The position numbers were made by a program, and so were the translations under genes. A model generated the notes under the pieces. It made no database searches and was not told the DNA's origin. It saw nothing but the letters and a program-made list of their open reading frames with translations. A stretch of 64,000 bases of DNA from CAVTJL01 sp963752325 (GTDB lineage: Bacteria; Pseudomonadota; Alphaproteobacteria; Geminicoccales; Geminicoccaceae): assembly GCA_963752325.1 (NCBI GenBank), contig CAVVXU010000005.1, forward strand, positions 1,302,001-1,366,000, in the 5' to 3' direction. This document shows positions 8,466-17,472 of the stretch, in pieces. Each line of letters starts with the position of its first letter. Position 1 is the stretch's first letter.

Positions 8466-9600
8466 ATGTCGATCGGGCACGAGGCGAATCTGACGTCGAC
8501 CTATCTCTCCGTGGATGGGCTCAGGGTCCGTTACGGCCGCACGCGCGTGCTGCACGACCTCTCGCTCGAGGTCACGCGCGGCGAGCTCATCGCCCTCTTG
8601 GGCAGCTCGGGCTGCGGGAAGACGACGCTGCTGCGCTCGATCTGCGGCTTCGTGCCGATCGAGGAGGGGCGCATCCTGGTCTCGGGCAGGGATATCGCCC
8701 GGCTGCCGCCCGAACGGCGCGAGACGGCGCTGGTCTTCCAGTCCTACGCGCTCTGGCCGCACATGAGCGTGGCGCAGAACATCGGCTACGGGCTCAAGGT
8801 GCGCGGCTGGGGCAAGGGCCCGCATCGCCGCCCGCGTCGACGAGATGCTGGAGCTGCTGCAGCTTCCCGGGGTTGCGGGACGCAACGTGACCGATCTCTC
8901 GGGCGGCCAGCGTCAGCGCGTGGCGCTGGGCAGGGCGTTGGCCGTCGAGCCCTCGCTGCTACTGCTGGATGAGCCCCTCTCCAACCTCGACGCCCGCATC
9001 CGCCAGGAGCTGCGCCACGAGATCCGGGCGCTGCAGCAGCGGCTCGGCATCACCGCCCTGCACGTCACCCACGATCGCGAGGAGGCCATGGTGATGGCGG
9101 ATCGCATCGTCGTGCTCGACCAGGGCCGGATCGCGCAAATCGGCACGCCGGAGGAGCTCTTCGAGCGTCCGGCCTCGCCCTTCGTCGCGACCTTCATGGG
9201 GGCCGACAATGTGATCGAGCTCGAGGCCGAAGCGCAGGGCGATCGGCTGCAGGTCCGGGCGGGCATGGATCACGACGCCGCCACCCTGCCGCTGGGGCCG
9301 GGTGGCGCGCATCTGGCCGCCGGCTTCGGTGGCACCCTACGCGCCCATTTCCGCGGCGCCGCGGCGAGCCTCGCGCGGCCGGGGGCGGCCGGGTCCCAAG
9401 CGCTGGTGCTGCGCGGCCGGGTCGTGCAGTCCGCCTATCTCGGCGCCGGCTGGCGCTACGGTATCGAGGTGGGCCGGAGCCGGTACCTGGTCGACGACCC
9501 GCAGCGGCTCGAGGTCGGCGACGCCGTGGGCGTGGCCGTGCCGCCGGCGGCGCTGCATCTGTTCCCGGCCGACGCTCCCGCCCCTGCCACCTATCAATGA
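8466..9600 (+). CDS. ABC transporter ATP-binding protein, PotA/FbpC type (one frameshift)
   Basis: About 377 aa. Walker A GSSGCGKTT, Q-loop LVFQSYALWPHMS, signature LSGGQRQR, Walker B LLLLDEP and switch H (HVTHDREEAM) are all present. The C-terminal 110 residues form the TOBE/MOI regulatory domain of PotA/FbpC/MalK ATPases. The frame breaks at 8816-8821, where AAGGGCCCG should be AAGGCCCG; correcting it links KVRGWGKA to RIAARVDEMLELL. It energises the permeases at 10765 and 11658 from the cytoplasmic face. The next gene follows after 23 bases. Confidence 0.88.
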
Positions 9601-9623
9601 CGAAGACAAAAGGAGAGCACATC

Positions 9624-10775
9624 ATGGACCGAAGAGCAGTCCTCACGCTCGTCTCGGCGGCGACGCTCACCGCCATGGGCGGCCTCTCGGCACGCGCCGA
9701 GACGGTCCTCAACGTCGTGACCGCCGGCGACCAGAACATGGTCGACTACGTCAACCAGTATCTCGGTCCGATGTTCGAGAAGGAAAACCCCGGCGTGAAG
9801 GTCCGCGCGGCCGGCACGGGCCCGGGCGACGCGGGGTCGCAGAAGATCTTCGAGAAGCTGGACGCGCAGGCCCAGGCCGGCGTGAAGAGCTGGGACATCG
9901 ACGTGGCCGTGGTCCATCAGCGGATGGCCGGCACGATGGTCAAGGACGACCTGCTCGCCAAGTATGTGGGCTCGATCGACACCGGCAAGATGGCCACCCG
10001 CGACGACACCAAGAACGCGCTGGGCCAGCCGGTAGGCGGCTATGTGATGCCGATGTTCCACAGCCAGATCGCGCTCGCCTACAACCCCGATCTGGTGAAG
10101 GAGCCCCCCAAAACCTATGCCGATCTCGCGACCTGGGTGAAGGAGAACCCCAAGCAGTTCGGCTACAACGGCATCAAGAACGGCATGTCGGGCGTCGGCT
10201 TCGTCATGGGCTGGGCGGCGGCACACATGCCGGATTCCAAGAAGCTCTACGACGGACCCTATGACCAGAGCCTGAAGCCCGAGCTCACCAAGTCGCTCGA
10301 GGGGCTCAAGACGTTCGACCAGAACGTCACGATGACGCCCGGCAATGCCGGCACGCTCGACGCGCTGAACCGCGGCGAGATCAGCATGGGCCCGGTCTGG
10401 GTCGACATGTTCTACACGTGGCAGGCCGACGGCCGGCTCAATCCCGACCTCAAGCTGGCGTTGATCGGCCCCGGCCTTCCCGGGCAGCCGATGTACTACG
10501 TCGTCCCGGCCAAGGCGGCCAACAAGGAGCTGGCCGAGAAGTTCATAGCGCTGGCCACGAGCCCGATCGTGCAGGCCGATGGCATCGTGAAGAAGTTCAA
10601 CTGGTATCCCGGCATCGACCCGCAATATGTCAAGCCGAAGCTCGATGCTGCCACGTGGGACAAGCTCTTCACCAACGTGACACCCGAGGATCTGGCGGCC
10701 AAGGGCAAGCCTTTCCCGCTTTCCCAGTATTTCAGCGACATCCTCGAGGCTTACGAGCGCACGGTTGCAAACTGA
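9624..10775 (+). CDS. ABC transporter substrate-binding protein (Fe3+/polyamine-type family)
   Basis: 383 aa. Start chosen at MDRRAVLTLVSAATL because AGGAG lies nine bases before it. The N-terminus has paired arginines and a hydrophobic segment ending ARAETV, a Sec or Tat-like signal. The mature part is a family 1 periplasmic binding protein (LNVVTAGDQNMVDYVNQYLG; FEKENPGVKV) with MGPVWVDMFYTWQADGR in the hinge region. Substrate cannot be read from sequence; candidates are polyamines, iron chelates or sugars. The stop overlaps the TTG start of the first permease. Confidence 0.85.
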   Translation: MDRRAVLTLVSAATLTAMGGLSARAETVLNVVTAGDQNMVDYVNQYLGPMFEKENPGVKVRAAGTGPGDAGSQKIFEKLDAQAQAGVKSWDIDVAVVHQRMAGTMVKDDLLAKYVGSIDTGKMATRDDTKNALGQPVGGYVMPMFHSQIALAYNPDLVKEPPKTYADLATWVKENPKQFGYNGIKNGMSGVGFVMGWAAAHMPDSKKLYDGPYDQSLKPELTKSLEGLKTFDQNVTMTPGNAGTLDALNRGEISMGPVWVDMFYTWQADGRLNPDLKLALIGPGLPGQPMYYVVPAKAANKELAEKFIALATSPIVQADGIVKKFNWYPGIDPQYVKPKLDAATWDKLFTNVTPEDLAAKGKPFPLSQYFSDILEAYERTVAN

Positions 10776-11661
10776 CGCGCTAGGGGCTTCCGACCGGGGG
10801 CGGGCTGCCGTCCCCGGTCGACGCCTGCTCACGGGCGAGCGGCTCGGCGCTCTGGCGCTCACCGTGCCGGCGCTGACGACGGTTGCCCTCTTCTTCATCT
10901 ATCCCATGGGCTTCTCCGCGGTCGACGCGTTCGCCGACCCGGCCGGCGGCTGGTCCCTCGCGAACTTCGTCAAGGCGCTCGAGCTCTACCGCACCGACAT
11001 CATCTTCACCCCGCTGATCGTTCTTCTTGCAACGGCGATCGTGGCCGTCCTCTCGATCGCGATCGGCGGCTACCTGACGCTGGGCGAGTGCGGGCCGGCG
11101 GTGGCCGCGCTGCGCTGGCTCTATCGCTGGCCGCTCTTCATCCCCTTCATCGTGGCGGCGCAGATCATGCGCTCGTTCCTCGCGAAGAACGGCCTCATGA
11201 ACAATGCGCTCGTGGCAGCGGGCCTGCTGACCCCGCTCGAGACGCAGAGCTTCCTCGACTGGCGCGGCATCGTCATCACCTTCGTCTGGAAGCAGACGCC
11301 CTTCGTCGCCCTGATGGTGGCGGGTGCCATGGCCTCGCTCGACCGCTCGACCATCGAGGCCGCGCGCAACCTCGGCGCCGGGCGGCTGCGCATCCTTCTC
11401 GAGATCGTGCTGCCCCAGGTCCGCCAGACCCTGCTCGTGGGCCTCGTCCTGTCGTTCGTGACGATGATGTCGGTGCTGTCCGTGCCGATCATGATCAACG
11501 CCGGCACGCCGACGCTCATCACCGTCGACATGGCGTACCGGATCAACGCGCATGGCGACTATGGCGTCGCCAACGCGCTGGGCGTCATCTCCTATCTCGT
11601 GACCGGCCTTGTCGCCTGGATCTATCTGCGGCACGGCATCCGCCAGGGTCGCTCGACGTGA
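10765..11661 (+). CDS. ABC transporter permease (PotB/FbpB-like)
   Basis: 298 aa with six predicted membrane helices. The start is a TTG that overlaps the binding-protein gene by 11 bases. The EAA loop, SLDRSTIEAARNLGAGRLRI, lies near residue 200 and docks the ATPase. The end overlaps the next gene as GTGA, so translation is probably coupled. It forms half of the inner-membrane channel. Confidence 0.86.
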   Translation: MQTDALGASDRGRAAVPGRRLLTGERLGALALTVPALTTVALFFIYPMGFSAVDAFADPAGGWSLANFVKALELYRTDIIFTPLIVLLATAIVAVLSIAIGGYLTLGECGPAVAALRWLYRWPLFIPFIVAAQIMRSFLAKNGLMNNALVAAGLLTPLETQSFLDWRGIVITFVWKQTPFVALMVAGAMASLDRSTIEAARNLGAGRLRILLEIVLPQVRQTLLVGLVLSFVTMMSVLSVPIMINAGTPTLITVDMAYRINAHGDYGVANALGVISYLVTGLVAWIYLRHGIRQGRST

Positions 11662-12470
11662 CGGCCGGCAGCTCGTGGCGCTGGATACCGCGCGCCGTCA
11701 TGTTGGGCCTCCTGATCTTCGTGGTGTTCGGACCGCTTCTCAATCTCGGCCTCTGGGCCGTGGCAGAGAAGTGGTACTTTCCCCACAAGCTGCCGAACCA
11801 GTACGGGTTCAGCTTCTGGGCCCGGGTCTTCGCGCCGCGCGGTGACGCGCTGGTCTCGCTCGGCAACAGCCTCGCCATCGCGACCCTGACCGTCATTTTG
11901 AGCACGCTCATCGCGATGCCCGCAGCCTACGCCATCGGCCGCCTCAGGCTGCCCTTCCGCGGGCTCATCCTGCTCGCCTTCCTCTTGCCTCAGGCCTTCC
12001 CGAACCTGCCCGTCTACATCAACGTGGCGCGGATCTTTTACACGATCGGGCTCAACGGAACGATGCTGGGCGTCGTCCTCGTGCACACGATGCACGCGCT
12101 CGTCTTCTCGGTATGGATCGGCAGCGCCGCCTTCGCCGCGATCGACCGCTCTCTCGAGGAGGCGGCGCGCAACATCGGCGCCGGCCCCCTCCGCTGCTTT
12201 CTCACCGTGACGCTGCCGCTCGCCATCCCCGGCATCATGGCGAGCGCCATCTTCGTCTTTCTCGAGTCGCTGGACGAGTTCACCGGCACCTACTTCGTGG
12301 GCGTGCCGGACATCATCACCCTGCCGCTTCTCATGTTCAACGCCAGCATGGGTGGCAACTATCAGATCGCGTCGATCACAGCCCTCATCCTGCTAGTGCC
12401 GTCGATCATCTTCATGCTGGCGATCGAGCGCTTTCTCAGAGCCGACGTGTTGGCCAAGGTCGGCACCTGA
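11658..12470 (+). CDS. ABC transporter permease (PotC-like)
   Basis: 270 aa starting from the GTG at 11658, which shares GTGA with the preceding stop. A longer open frame upstream is out-of-frame shadow of the first permease. Six helices are predicted, and the EAA motif (AIDRSLEEAARNIGAGPLRC) sits near residue 165. LDEFTGTYFVG near 210 is typical of PotC-type permeases. Last gene of the operon; the convergent cbpM stop is seven bases away. Confidence 0.87.
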   Translation: MTAGSSWRWIPRAVMLGLLIFVVFGPLLNLGLWAVAEKWYFPHKLPNQYGFSFWARVFAPRGDALVSLGNSLAIATLTVILSTLIAMPAAYAIGRLRLPFRGLILLAFLLPQAFPNLPVYINVARIFYTIGLNGTMLGVVLVHTMHALVFSVWIGSAAFAAIDRSLEEAARNIGAGPLRCFLTVTLPLAIPGIMASAIFVFLESLDEFTGTYFVGVPDIITLPLLMFNASMGGNYQIASITALILLVPSIIFMLAIERFLRADVLAKVGT

Positions 12471-12477
12471 GCGGCGC

Positions 12478-12828
12478 CTATGTCTCCGGGTCCTGGCCGT
12501 CCTGCCTCAGCGCCTCCCGATAGGCCCGGAGGACTCGGGCGCGGGTCTCCGCCGGCTCGGCCGCCACGGCCTTAGAGAGGGCGCGCAGGCGGCGGCGGGT
12601 CGCATAGAGCTGGTCGAGCAGCGAGAGGACGACCGGCAGCGTCTCCTCCTCGATCTCGAGATCATGCCGCAGCTCGCAGATCAGCCTTACCCGTGCGACG
12701 TCGGTCTCGGTGAAGCGGATCTCGGCACCGGTGCCGTCGGAGCGTACCCACGCCTCCGCGATCCAGCTGCGGACCTCCACCTCCTCCACCGTGCCGATCT
12801 CGGCCAGGACCTCGCTCATGGTTTTCAT
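12478..12828 (-). CDS. cbpM: Chaperone modulator CbpM
   Basis: 116 aa. The ATG at 12828 overlaps the cbpA stop as ATGA; a second ATG at 12819 is possible. The protein has the MerR-like pattern of CbpM (EVEVRSWIAEAWVRSD, then FTETDVARVRLICELRHDLE) followed by a helical C-terminus. CbpM binds the J domain of CbpA and restrains its co-chaperone and DNA-binding activity. The immediate overlap with cbpA strongly supports the call. Confidence 0.85.
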   Translation of the reverse strand: MKTMSEVLAEIGTVEEVEVRSWIAEAWVRSDGTGAEIRFTETDVARVRLICELRHDLEIEEETLPVVLSLLDQLYATRRRLRALSKAVAAEPAETRARVLRAYREALRQDGQDPET

Positions 12829-13745
12829 CGTGCCGCCTCCCGCATCAGCTCGGCGCGGGGAGTCTCCGCGTGGTCCGGGGTCCAATCCTTGAGAAACGCC
12901 TCGAGCGCCGGATCCGGCACCTTCGGCAGGACGACCTCGAGCCTCACATACTGATCGCCCGCCGGAGCATCGCCATGGGCCGGGATGCCCTTGCCGCGCA
13001 GCCGCAGGGTCGAGCCCGTGTTGGAGCCCGCCGGGATGGACAGCATCACGGCCCCGCCGACCGTCGGCACCTCGACCTTGGCACCGAGCATCGCCTCCTT
13101 GACGCTGACGGGCAGGGTCAGGTGGATGTCGTCGTCCTTGCGGCGAAAAACCGGGTGCGGTGTCACATGAACCTCGACATAGGCGTCGCCGGGCTCGCCG
13201 CCGCCGATGCCGGGGCCGCCCATGCCCTTGAGACGCAGCGTCTGGCGATCACGGACGCCGACCGGGATCGTCACCTGCAGCGTCCGCCCGTCGGGCGTCG
13301 TGATGGTACGCCTTGCCCCTCGAGCCGCATCGAGGAAGCCCACCTCGAGGGTGTAGGAGACGTCGGGGCCGCGCATGCGGAGCGAGCCGCGCCCGCGCTG
13401 GCCGAAGAGATCGGCGAACACGCCGCCCAGATCGGCCTCGTCCTCGAAGATCTCGGTCCTGCCGTACCGCTCGCCCGCCGGGCCGTCGGCGAAGCCCCGG
13501 TAGTACTCGTGATGCGGGCGCTCAGCACCACTCGCGTCGATCTCGCCCTTGTCGTAGCGCGCCCGCTTCTCGGGGTCCGAGAGAATCTCGTTCGCCTGCG
13601 ACAGCTCCTTGAAGCGCTCCTCGGCGGCCTTGTCGCCCGGATGCAGGTCCGGATGGCTCGTTTTGGCGAGCTTACGATAGGCCTTACGAACCTCCTCCGG
13701 CTTCGCCTCGCGCTTGAGCCCCAGCACGTCGTAGGGGTCCCGCAT
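12825..13745 (-). CDS. cbpA: J-domain co-chaperone CbpA (curved DNA-binding protein type)
   Basis: 306 aa. The J domain covers residues 1-70 with the catalytic HPD in KTSHPDLHPGD. A Gly/Phe-containing linker follows, then two C-terminal beta domains (from about 120) without the cysteine-rich zinc finger, which separates CbpA from DnaJ. It stimulates DnaK ATPase and may bind DNA. RARYDKGEID at the end of the J domain is typical. It is translationally coupled to cbpM. Confidence 0.9.
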   Translation of the reverse strand: MRDPYDVLGLKREAKPEEVRKAYRKLAKTSHPDLHPGDKAAEERFKELSQANEILSDPEKRARYDKGEIDASGAERPHHEYYRGFADGPAGERYGRTEIFEDEADLGGVFADLFGQRGRGSLRMRGPDVSYTLEVGFLDAARGARRTITTPDGRTLQVTIPVGVRDRQTLRLKGMGGPGIGGGEPGDAYVEVHVTPHPVFRRKDDDIHLTLPVSVKEAMLGAKVEVPTVGGAVMLSIPAGSNTGSTLRLRGKGIPAHGDAPAGDQYVRLEVVLPKVPDPALEAFLKDWTPDHAETPRAELMREAAR

Positions 13746-13823
13746 GCCTCGTCTCCCAGGGCCGACCTTAGCGCTCGCGTCGCACTCCCGGAGCAGCCGG
13801 TCAAGGCTGGACGCCGATGTTTC

Positions 13824-14312
13824 CTAGGGAGCCCTGGCCGAGGCCGTCTGAAAGCGGTGGTCCTCCTTGTGCTCCAGCGCCTCGAGGAGATTGGCACGGC
13901 TCACGATTCCGACGAGCCTACCGTCCTCGATGACCGGCACGCGCTTGATCCGGTGGTGCTGCAGTGTGCGCGCCACGTCCTCGAGCGGCGTTGTGGGGCC
14001 GACCGAGACGACCTCCTTGGTCATCAGGTCCTGGGCCTGCCGGCCGCCGGAGCGGATGTAGCTCAGAAACTCGGGCGCCAGATCGGTGCCCTCGGCGACC
14101 ATCTGCAGCCACCAGTCGCTGCGCTCGTCGAGCTGCAGGTCGCGGTGCCCGGCGAGATCGCCCTCGCTGACCATGCCCACGACGGCGCCCTCCTTGTCGA
14201 CGACCGGAACGGCGCTGATGCGATGGCGCACCAGGAGCCTCGCTATCTCCTGGGCCGTCGCCGATGGCATCACGGTGACGACCTTCCTGGTCATGACGTC
14301 GGCTGCCTGCAT
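13824..14312 (-). CDS. Protein with two CBS domains
   Basis: 162 aa from the ATG at 14312, which has GGAGGAGG in front; an extension to 14393 lacks family similarity. Two CBS domains are seen: residues 7-60 (VMTRKVVTVMPSATAQEIA, HRISAVPVVDKEG) and about 95-150 (LMTKEVVSVGPTTPLEDVA, HRIKRVPVIEDGRLVGIVSR). Between them is a WWLQMVAEG stretch found in stand-alone CBS proteins. Such modules bind adenine nucleotides and act as energy sensors; the partner is unknown. Confidence 0.87.
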   Translation of the reverse strand: MQAADVMTRKVVTVMPSATAQEIARLLVRHRISAVPVVDKEGAVVGMVSEGDLAGHRDLQLDERSDWWLQMVAEGTDLAPEFLSYIRSGGRQAQDLMTKEVVSVGPTTPLEDVARTLQHHRIKRVPVIEDGRLVGIVSRANLLEALEHKEDHRFQTASARAP

Positions 14313-14453
14313 TCTCGTCCTCCTCCGCGCCGCCCCAACGGGCAGGGCCGCACTATCGCCGCGCTCCTCGCGGTCCGCATTGAGGAGGATCAAGAGGCAG
14401 TCTCATCGCTCCTCGGCAGAGCAAGGCCGAGAAGCGATCGGGCCGCGGCCGCG

Positions 14454-16010
14454 CTAGTTCTGGGTGACGTCCAGCGCCTCGGTGAGATCGCCGAGCGGCG
14501 GGCTGCCGTTGCTGGCGATGGCCTCGTCGCGCGCCTTGATGCCGGGCAGGGTGGCGAGACCGAACCTGCTCGTGATGAAGCGCAGGATCGACGTCGTGTC
14601 GTTGGGCGTGTGGTCGACGAAGCCCTTCTTCGCGAAGGGCGAGACGATGATGGCCGGGACGCGCGATCCGGGCCCCCAACGGTCACCCTTGGGTGGCGCT
14701 ACGTGATCCCAGATGCCGCCGTTCTCGTCGTAGGTCACGACGACGAGCATATGGGCCCATTGCGGGCTCTTCTGGAGGTGCTCGATGACGTTGGCGATGT
14801 GGTCGTCACCCGCCTGAACGTCGGCGTAGCCCGAATGCTGGTTGAGGTTGCCCTGCGGCTTGTAGAACGAGACCTGGGGCAGCTTGCCCTCGTCGATCAC
14901 CTGGATGAACGAGACGCCCGCGAGGCCGGCGTCCTTGAGATGCTCCGCCCGCGCCTGTGTGCCGGGCGCATAGCGGGCGAAGTAATTGAAAGGCTGGTGA
15001 TGGTACTGGAAGTTCGGCACCGGCTTCGTGTTGCCGTTGTCCAGGACGTACTGCCAGCCGCCGCTGTACCAGGCCCAGGTGATGTCCTTGGCGCTCATCA
15101 TGTCGCCGATCGTGAGCTGGCTCTGCGGCGGCAGGGTCGTCGTATTGCTGGGATCGGCGTAGGCAGGGTTCTCACCCGGTGCCGGCTTGTTGCCACTGGG
15201 CTGATAGGGCGGCTGCATGGTGTTGACGGCATAAAAGTCGGGCGTGAGGTTGCCGTCGCTCACGAACTTGGGGACGCCATCCATCGCGGAGGCGGGCGCG
15301 TTGTCCGCGACCGTGAGGGTGACGCCGTCGGGATCCACGACCGCGATTGAGGGCTTGGCTGGGCTCGCATCGGCGTCCGGATAGTAGGGCGCACAGGCGC
15401 AGGCCAGCCACATGTGATTGAAGAACGAGCCGCCGAAGCCACCCATGAAGAAGTCGTCGGCGAGCGTGTAGTCCTTGGCGATCTGCCACATCTTCATCTT
15501 CGAGCCATCGAAGTGGCCCATGACCATGCCGCCCGAATCACCCCAGGCCACGAACTTGTCGTTCTTGCCGCCGTCGAGCTGCATCTGGTTCTGGTAGAAC
15601 CGGTGCCAGAGGTCGTGGGTGATGACGTCGAGGCCGACATTGAAGCCGTTGGGATCATCGATGGCGAACGGTCTGTTCGGAAGGTGGTCGGTCTCGGCCT
15701 GGGTGACCGGCGGCGTGACGCCCTTGCCGGTGAGGCCGCCCCAGACCGGGGGAAGCTGCTTCAGCACCGAGCCGTCACGATCGACCTGGGACTTCTCCTC
15801 CTCGGTGGCGTCGGCGATGCCGTTGGCGCCGGGAAAGGAGCCGTAGAGATTGTCGAAGCTGCGGTTCTCGGCAAAGATCACGACCACGGTCTGGATCTCG
15901 TCGAGCTTTTTTTGATGCGTGGCCGCGTCGTCAGCCGCGAGGACCGGGCGAAGGGCGCTCAGCGCCGTTCCGGCCAGAATGGCTGCGACGAGAATCGTTC
16001 CTTGTCTCAT
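14454..16010 (-). CDS. Secreted phosphoesterase (AcpA / phospholipase C family)
   Basis: 518 aa with a Sec signal peptide (MRQGTILVAAILAGTALSAL, cleaved near VLAADD). The family motif ENRSFDNLYGSFPG is at about residues 48-61, followed by FGGSFFNHMWLACACAP and VVTYDENGGIWDHVAPP, all typical of the phosphoesterase family that includes acid phosphatase AcpA and bacterial phospholipase C. It should release phosphate from esters in the periplasm or outside the cell. A Pho box and a strong promoter lie upstream, which fits induction by phosphate starvation. Specific substrate not known. Confidence 0.88.
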   Translation of the reverse strand: MRQGTILVAAILAGTALSALRPVLAADDAATHQKKLDEIQTVVVIFAENRSFDNLYGSFPGANGIADATEEEKSQVDRDGSVLKQLPPVWGGLTGKGVTPPVTQAETDHLPNRPFAIDDPNGFNVGLDVITHDLWHRFYQNQMQLDGGKNDKFVAWGDSGGMVMGHFDGSKMKMWQIAKDYTLADDFFMGGFGGSFFNHMWLACACAPYYPDADASPAKPSIAVVDPDGVTLTVADNAPASAMDGVPKFVSDGNLTPDFYAVNTMQPPYQPSGNKPAPGENPAYADPSNTTTLPPQSQLTIGDMMSAKDITWAWYSGGWQYVLDNGNTKPVPNFQYHHQPFNYFARYAPGTQARAEHLKDAGLAGVSFIQVIDEGKLPQVSFYKPQGNLNQHSGYADVQAGDDHIANVIEHLQKSPQWAHMLVVVTYDENGGIWDHVAPPKGDRWGPGSRVPAIIVSPFAKKGFVDHTPNDTTSILRFITSRFGLATLPGIKARDEAIASNGSPPLGDLTEALDVTQN

Positions 16011-16096
16011 TAATGACGGCCCTCCCTGGGCATGACTTTTTGGCTAGGCCCGATGCTGGAAGCTTGCCCACGACGTTGAAGCGAACAACCGCGGCT

Positions 16097-16136
16097 GTTA
16101 TACGCGGCTCCCGGTAATATGACAATGACATGACAA
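16097..16136 (-). promoter_or_regulatory. Pho box and sigma70 promoter for the phosphoesterase
   Basis: On the minus strand two identical TTGTCAT repeats (16136-16130 and 16125-16119) are separated by four bases, GTCA. This is the 11-base periodicity of a PhoB box (CTGTCAT repeats). The second repeat also supplies a -35 TTGTCA, and after exactly 17 bases TATAAC (16102-16097) makes a near-consensus -10. The leader to the ATG at 16010 would be about 80 bases. The site lies only five bases before the cytochrome c peroxidase ATG on the other strand. Confidence 0.72.
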
Positions 16137-16140
16137 TTCA

Positions 16141-17439
16141 ATGACTCACCTGCCATGCCTCCGGCCCGTCCAAGGAAGGTGGCGGCGCTCCAGAAGGCTC
16201 GTCCGCATCCGGGAACTGACTCTGGTGCTGGCTCTGCTGGCGGGGATGTCGATCCAAGCGCGGGCAGGCGAGGCAACAACGCTTGATCCAGGCCCGATGA
16301 GCCGAGCTCAGGCCCGAGAGCGGGCCCATGCGCTGTCCGCGTTGGGCCACACGCTCTTCTTTGAGCCGGCGCTTTCGGCCTCGGGCAAGATCGCCTGCGC
16401 CACCTGCCACAGTCCCGAGCACGCTTTCGGTCCCCCTAACGGGCTCAGCGTCCAGTCCGGAGGCTCCGATCTGGCCCAGCCCGGCGTCCGGGCCGTCCCG
16501 TCGCTCAAATACCTGCAGGTTGTGCCGGCCTTCACCGAGCACTTTTTCGAGTCCGAGGATGATGGGGACGAGAGTGTCGATAACGGCCCGACCGGTGGGC
16601 TCACCTGGGACGGCCGCGCCGACCGCGGCGCCGATCAGGCACCGATTCCGCTCCTGTCGCCCTTCGAGATGGCCAACGCCGATCCCACCGACGTCGGCCG
16701 GCGTGCTCTGGCCGCAGGCTATGGCCAGAGCCTGCGCAAGATCTACGGCGACGCGGTGCTCTCCGATCCGAAGGCGGCGTTCAAGGGCGTGCTCGAGGCG
16801 CTCGAGGTCTACGAGCAGGATTGGCGCACCTTCTATCCGTACTCGAGCAAGTACGACGCCTATCTGGCCCGCAAGACCACGCTGACGCCGGCCGAGCGCC
16901 GGGGGCTCGAGCTGTTCGAGGACCCGAAGAAGGGCAACTGCGCCGAGTGCCACATCAGCGAGCGCGGCAACGACGGCACGCCACCTCAATTCACCGATTA
17001 CGGGATGATCGCGATCGGTATGCCGCGAAATCCGGAGATCCCGGCGAACGCCGATCCGACCTACTTCGACCTCGGCCTATGTGGGCCGCTCCGCACCGAC
17101 CTTCGCGACCGACCGGAATATTGCGGCCTGTTCCGGACGCCATCCTTGCGGAACGTCGCGACCCGGAAGGTCTTCTTTCACAACGGTGTCTTTCATACCC
17201 TGCGCGAGGCCGTGGCGTTCTATGCGCAGCGGGACACGAATCCCGGGCGCTTCTACCCGCGCAAGCCGGACGGCACCGTCGTGAAGTTCGACGACCTGCC
17301 CGAACAATATTGGGCAAACCTGAATACGGATCCGCCGTTCGACGGCCGCACGCCGGGCGATCCCCCGGCGCTCACCGATAGCGAGATCGACGACGTGGTT
17401 GCGTTCCTCGGAACGCTGACCGACGGATGGAAGCCCTAG
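16141..17439 (+). CDS. Di-haem cytochrome c peroxidase family protein
   Basis: 432 aa. A signal-anchor-like segment (LTLVLALLAGMSIQARA, about residues 26-42) exports it. Two haem-binding motifs are present: CATCH at 86-90 and CAECH near 267-271. RTPSLRNVATRKVFFHNG and the final SEIDDVVAFLGTL fit the bacterial di-haem peroxidase/MauG superfamily. It is periplasmic and could reduce peroxide or oxidise another substrate. The ATG at 16141 has no clear ribosome binding site and abuts the Pho box, so the true start may differ. Divergent pairing with a phosphoesterase suggests shared regulation. Confidence 0.85.
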   Translation: MTHLPCLRPVQGRWRRSRRLVRIRELTLVLALLAGMSIQARAGEATTLDPGPMSRAQARERAHALSALGHTLFFEPALSASGKIACATCHSPEHAFGPPNGLSVQSGGSDLAQPGVRAVPSLKYLQVVPAFTEHFFESEDDGDESVDNGPTGGLTWDGRADRGADQAPIPLLSPFEMANADPTDVGRRALAAGYGQSLRKIYGDAVLSDPKAAFKGVLEALEVYEQDWRTFYPYSSKYDAYLARKTTLTPAERRGLELFEDPKKGNCAECHISERGNDGTPPQFTDYGMIAIGMPRNPEIPANADPTYFDLGLCGPLRTDLRDRPEYCGLFRTPSLRNVATRKVFFHNGVFHTLREAVAFYAQRDTNPGRFYPRKPDGTVVKFDDLPEQYWANLNTDPPFDGRTPGDPPALTDSEIDDVVAFLGTLTDGWKP

Positions 17440-17463
17440 CCCGCGCCGGCGACCGGCGCGGGC
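17439..17463. terminator. Hairpin between convergent genes, probable bidirectional terminator
   Basis: GCCCGCGCCGG (17439-17449), loop CGA, CCGGCGCGGGC (17453-17463): a perfect 11-bp stem between the stops of the cytochrome c peroxidase and the SYLF gene. There is no U-tract on either side, so termination efficiency is uncertain. Confidence 0.6.
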
Positions 17464-17472
17464 CATGAATGC

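Noticed and set aside
12870..15350. Plus-strand open frame of 826 codons
   Set aside because: Antisense to cbpA, the CBS protein and the phosphoesterase; no recognisable motif.
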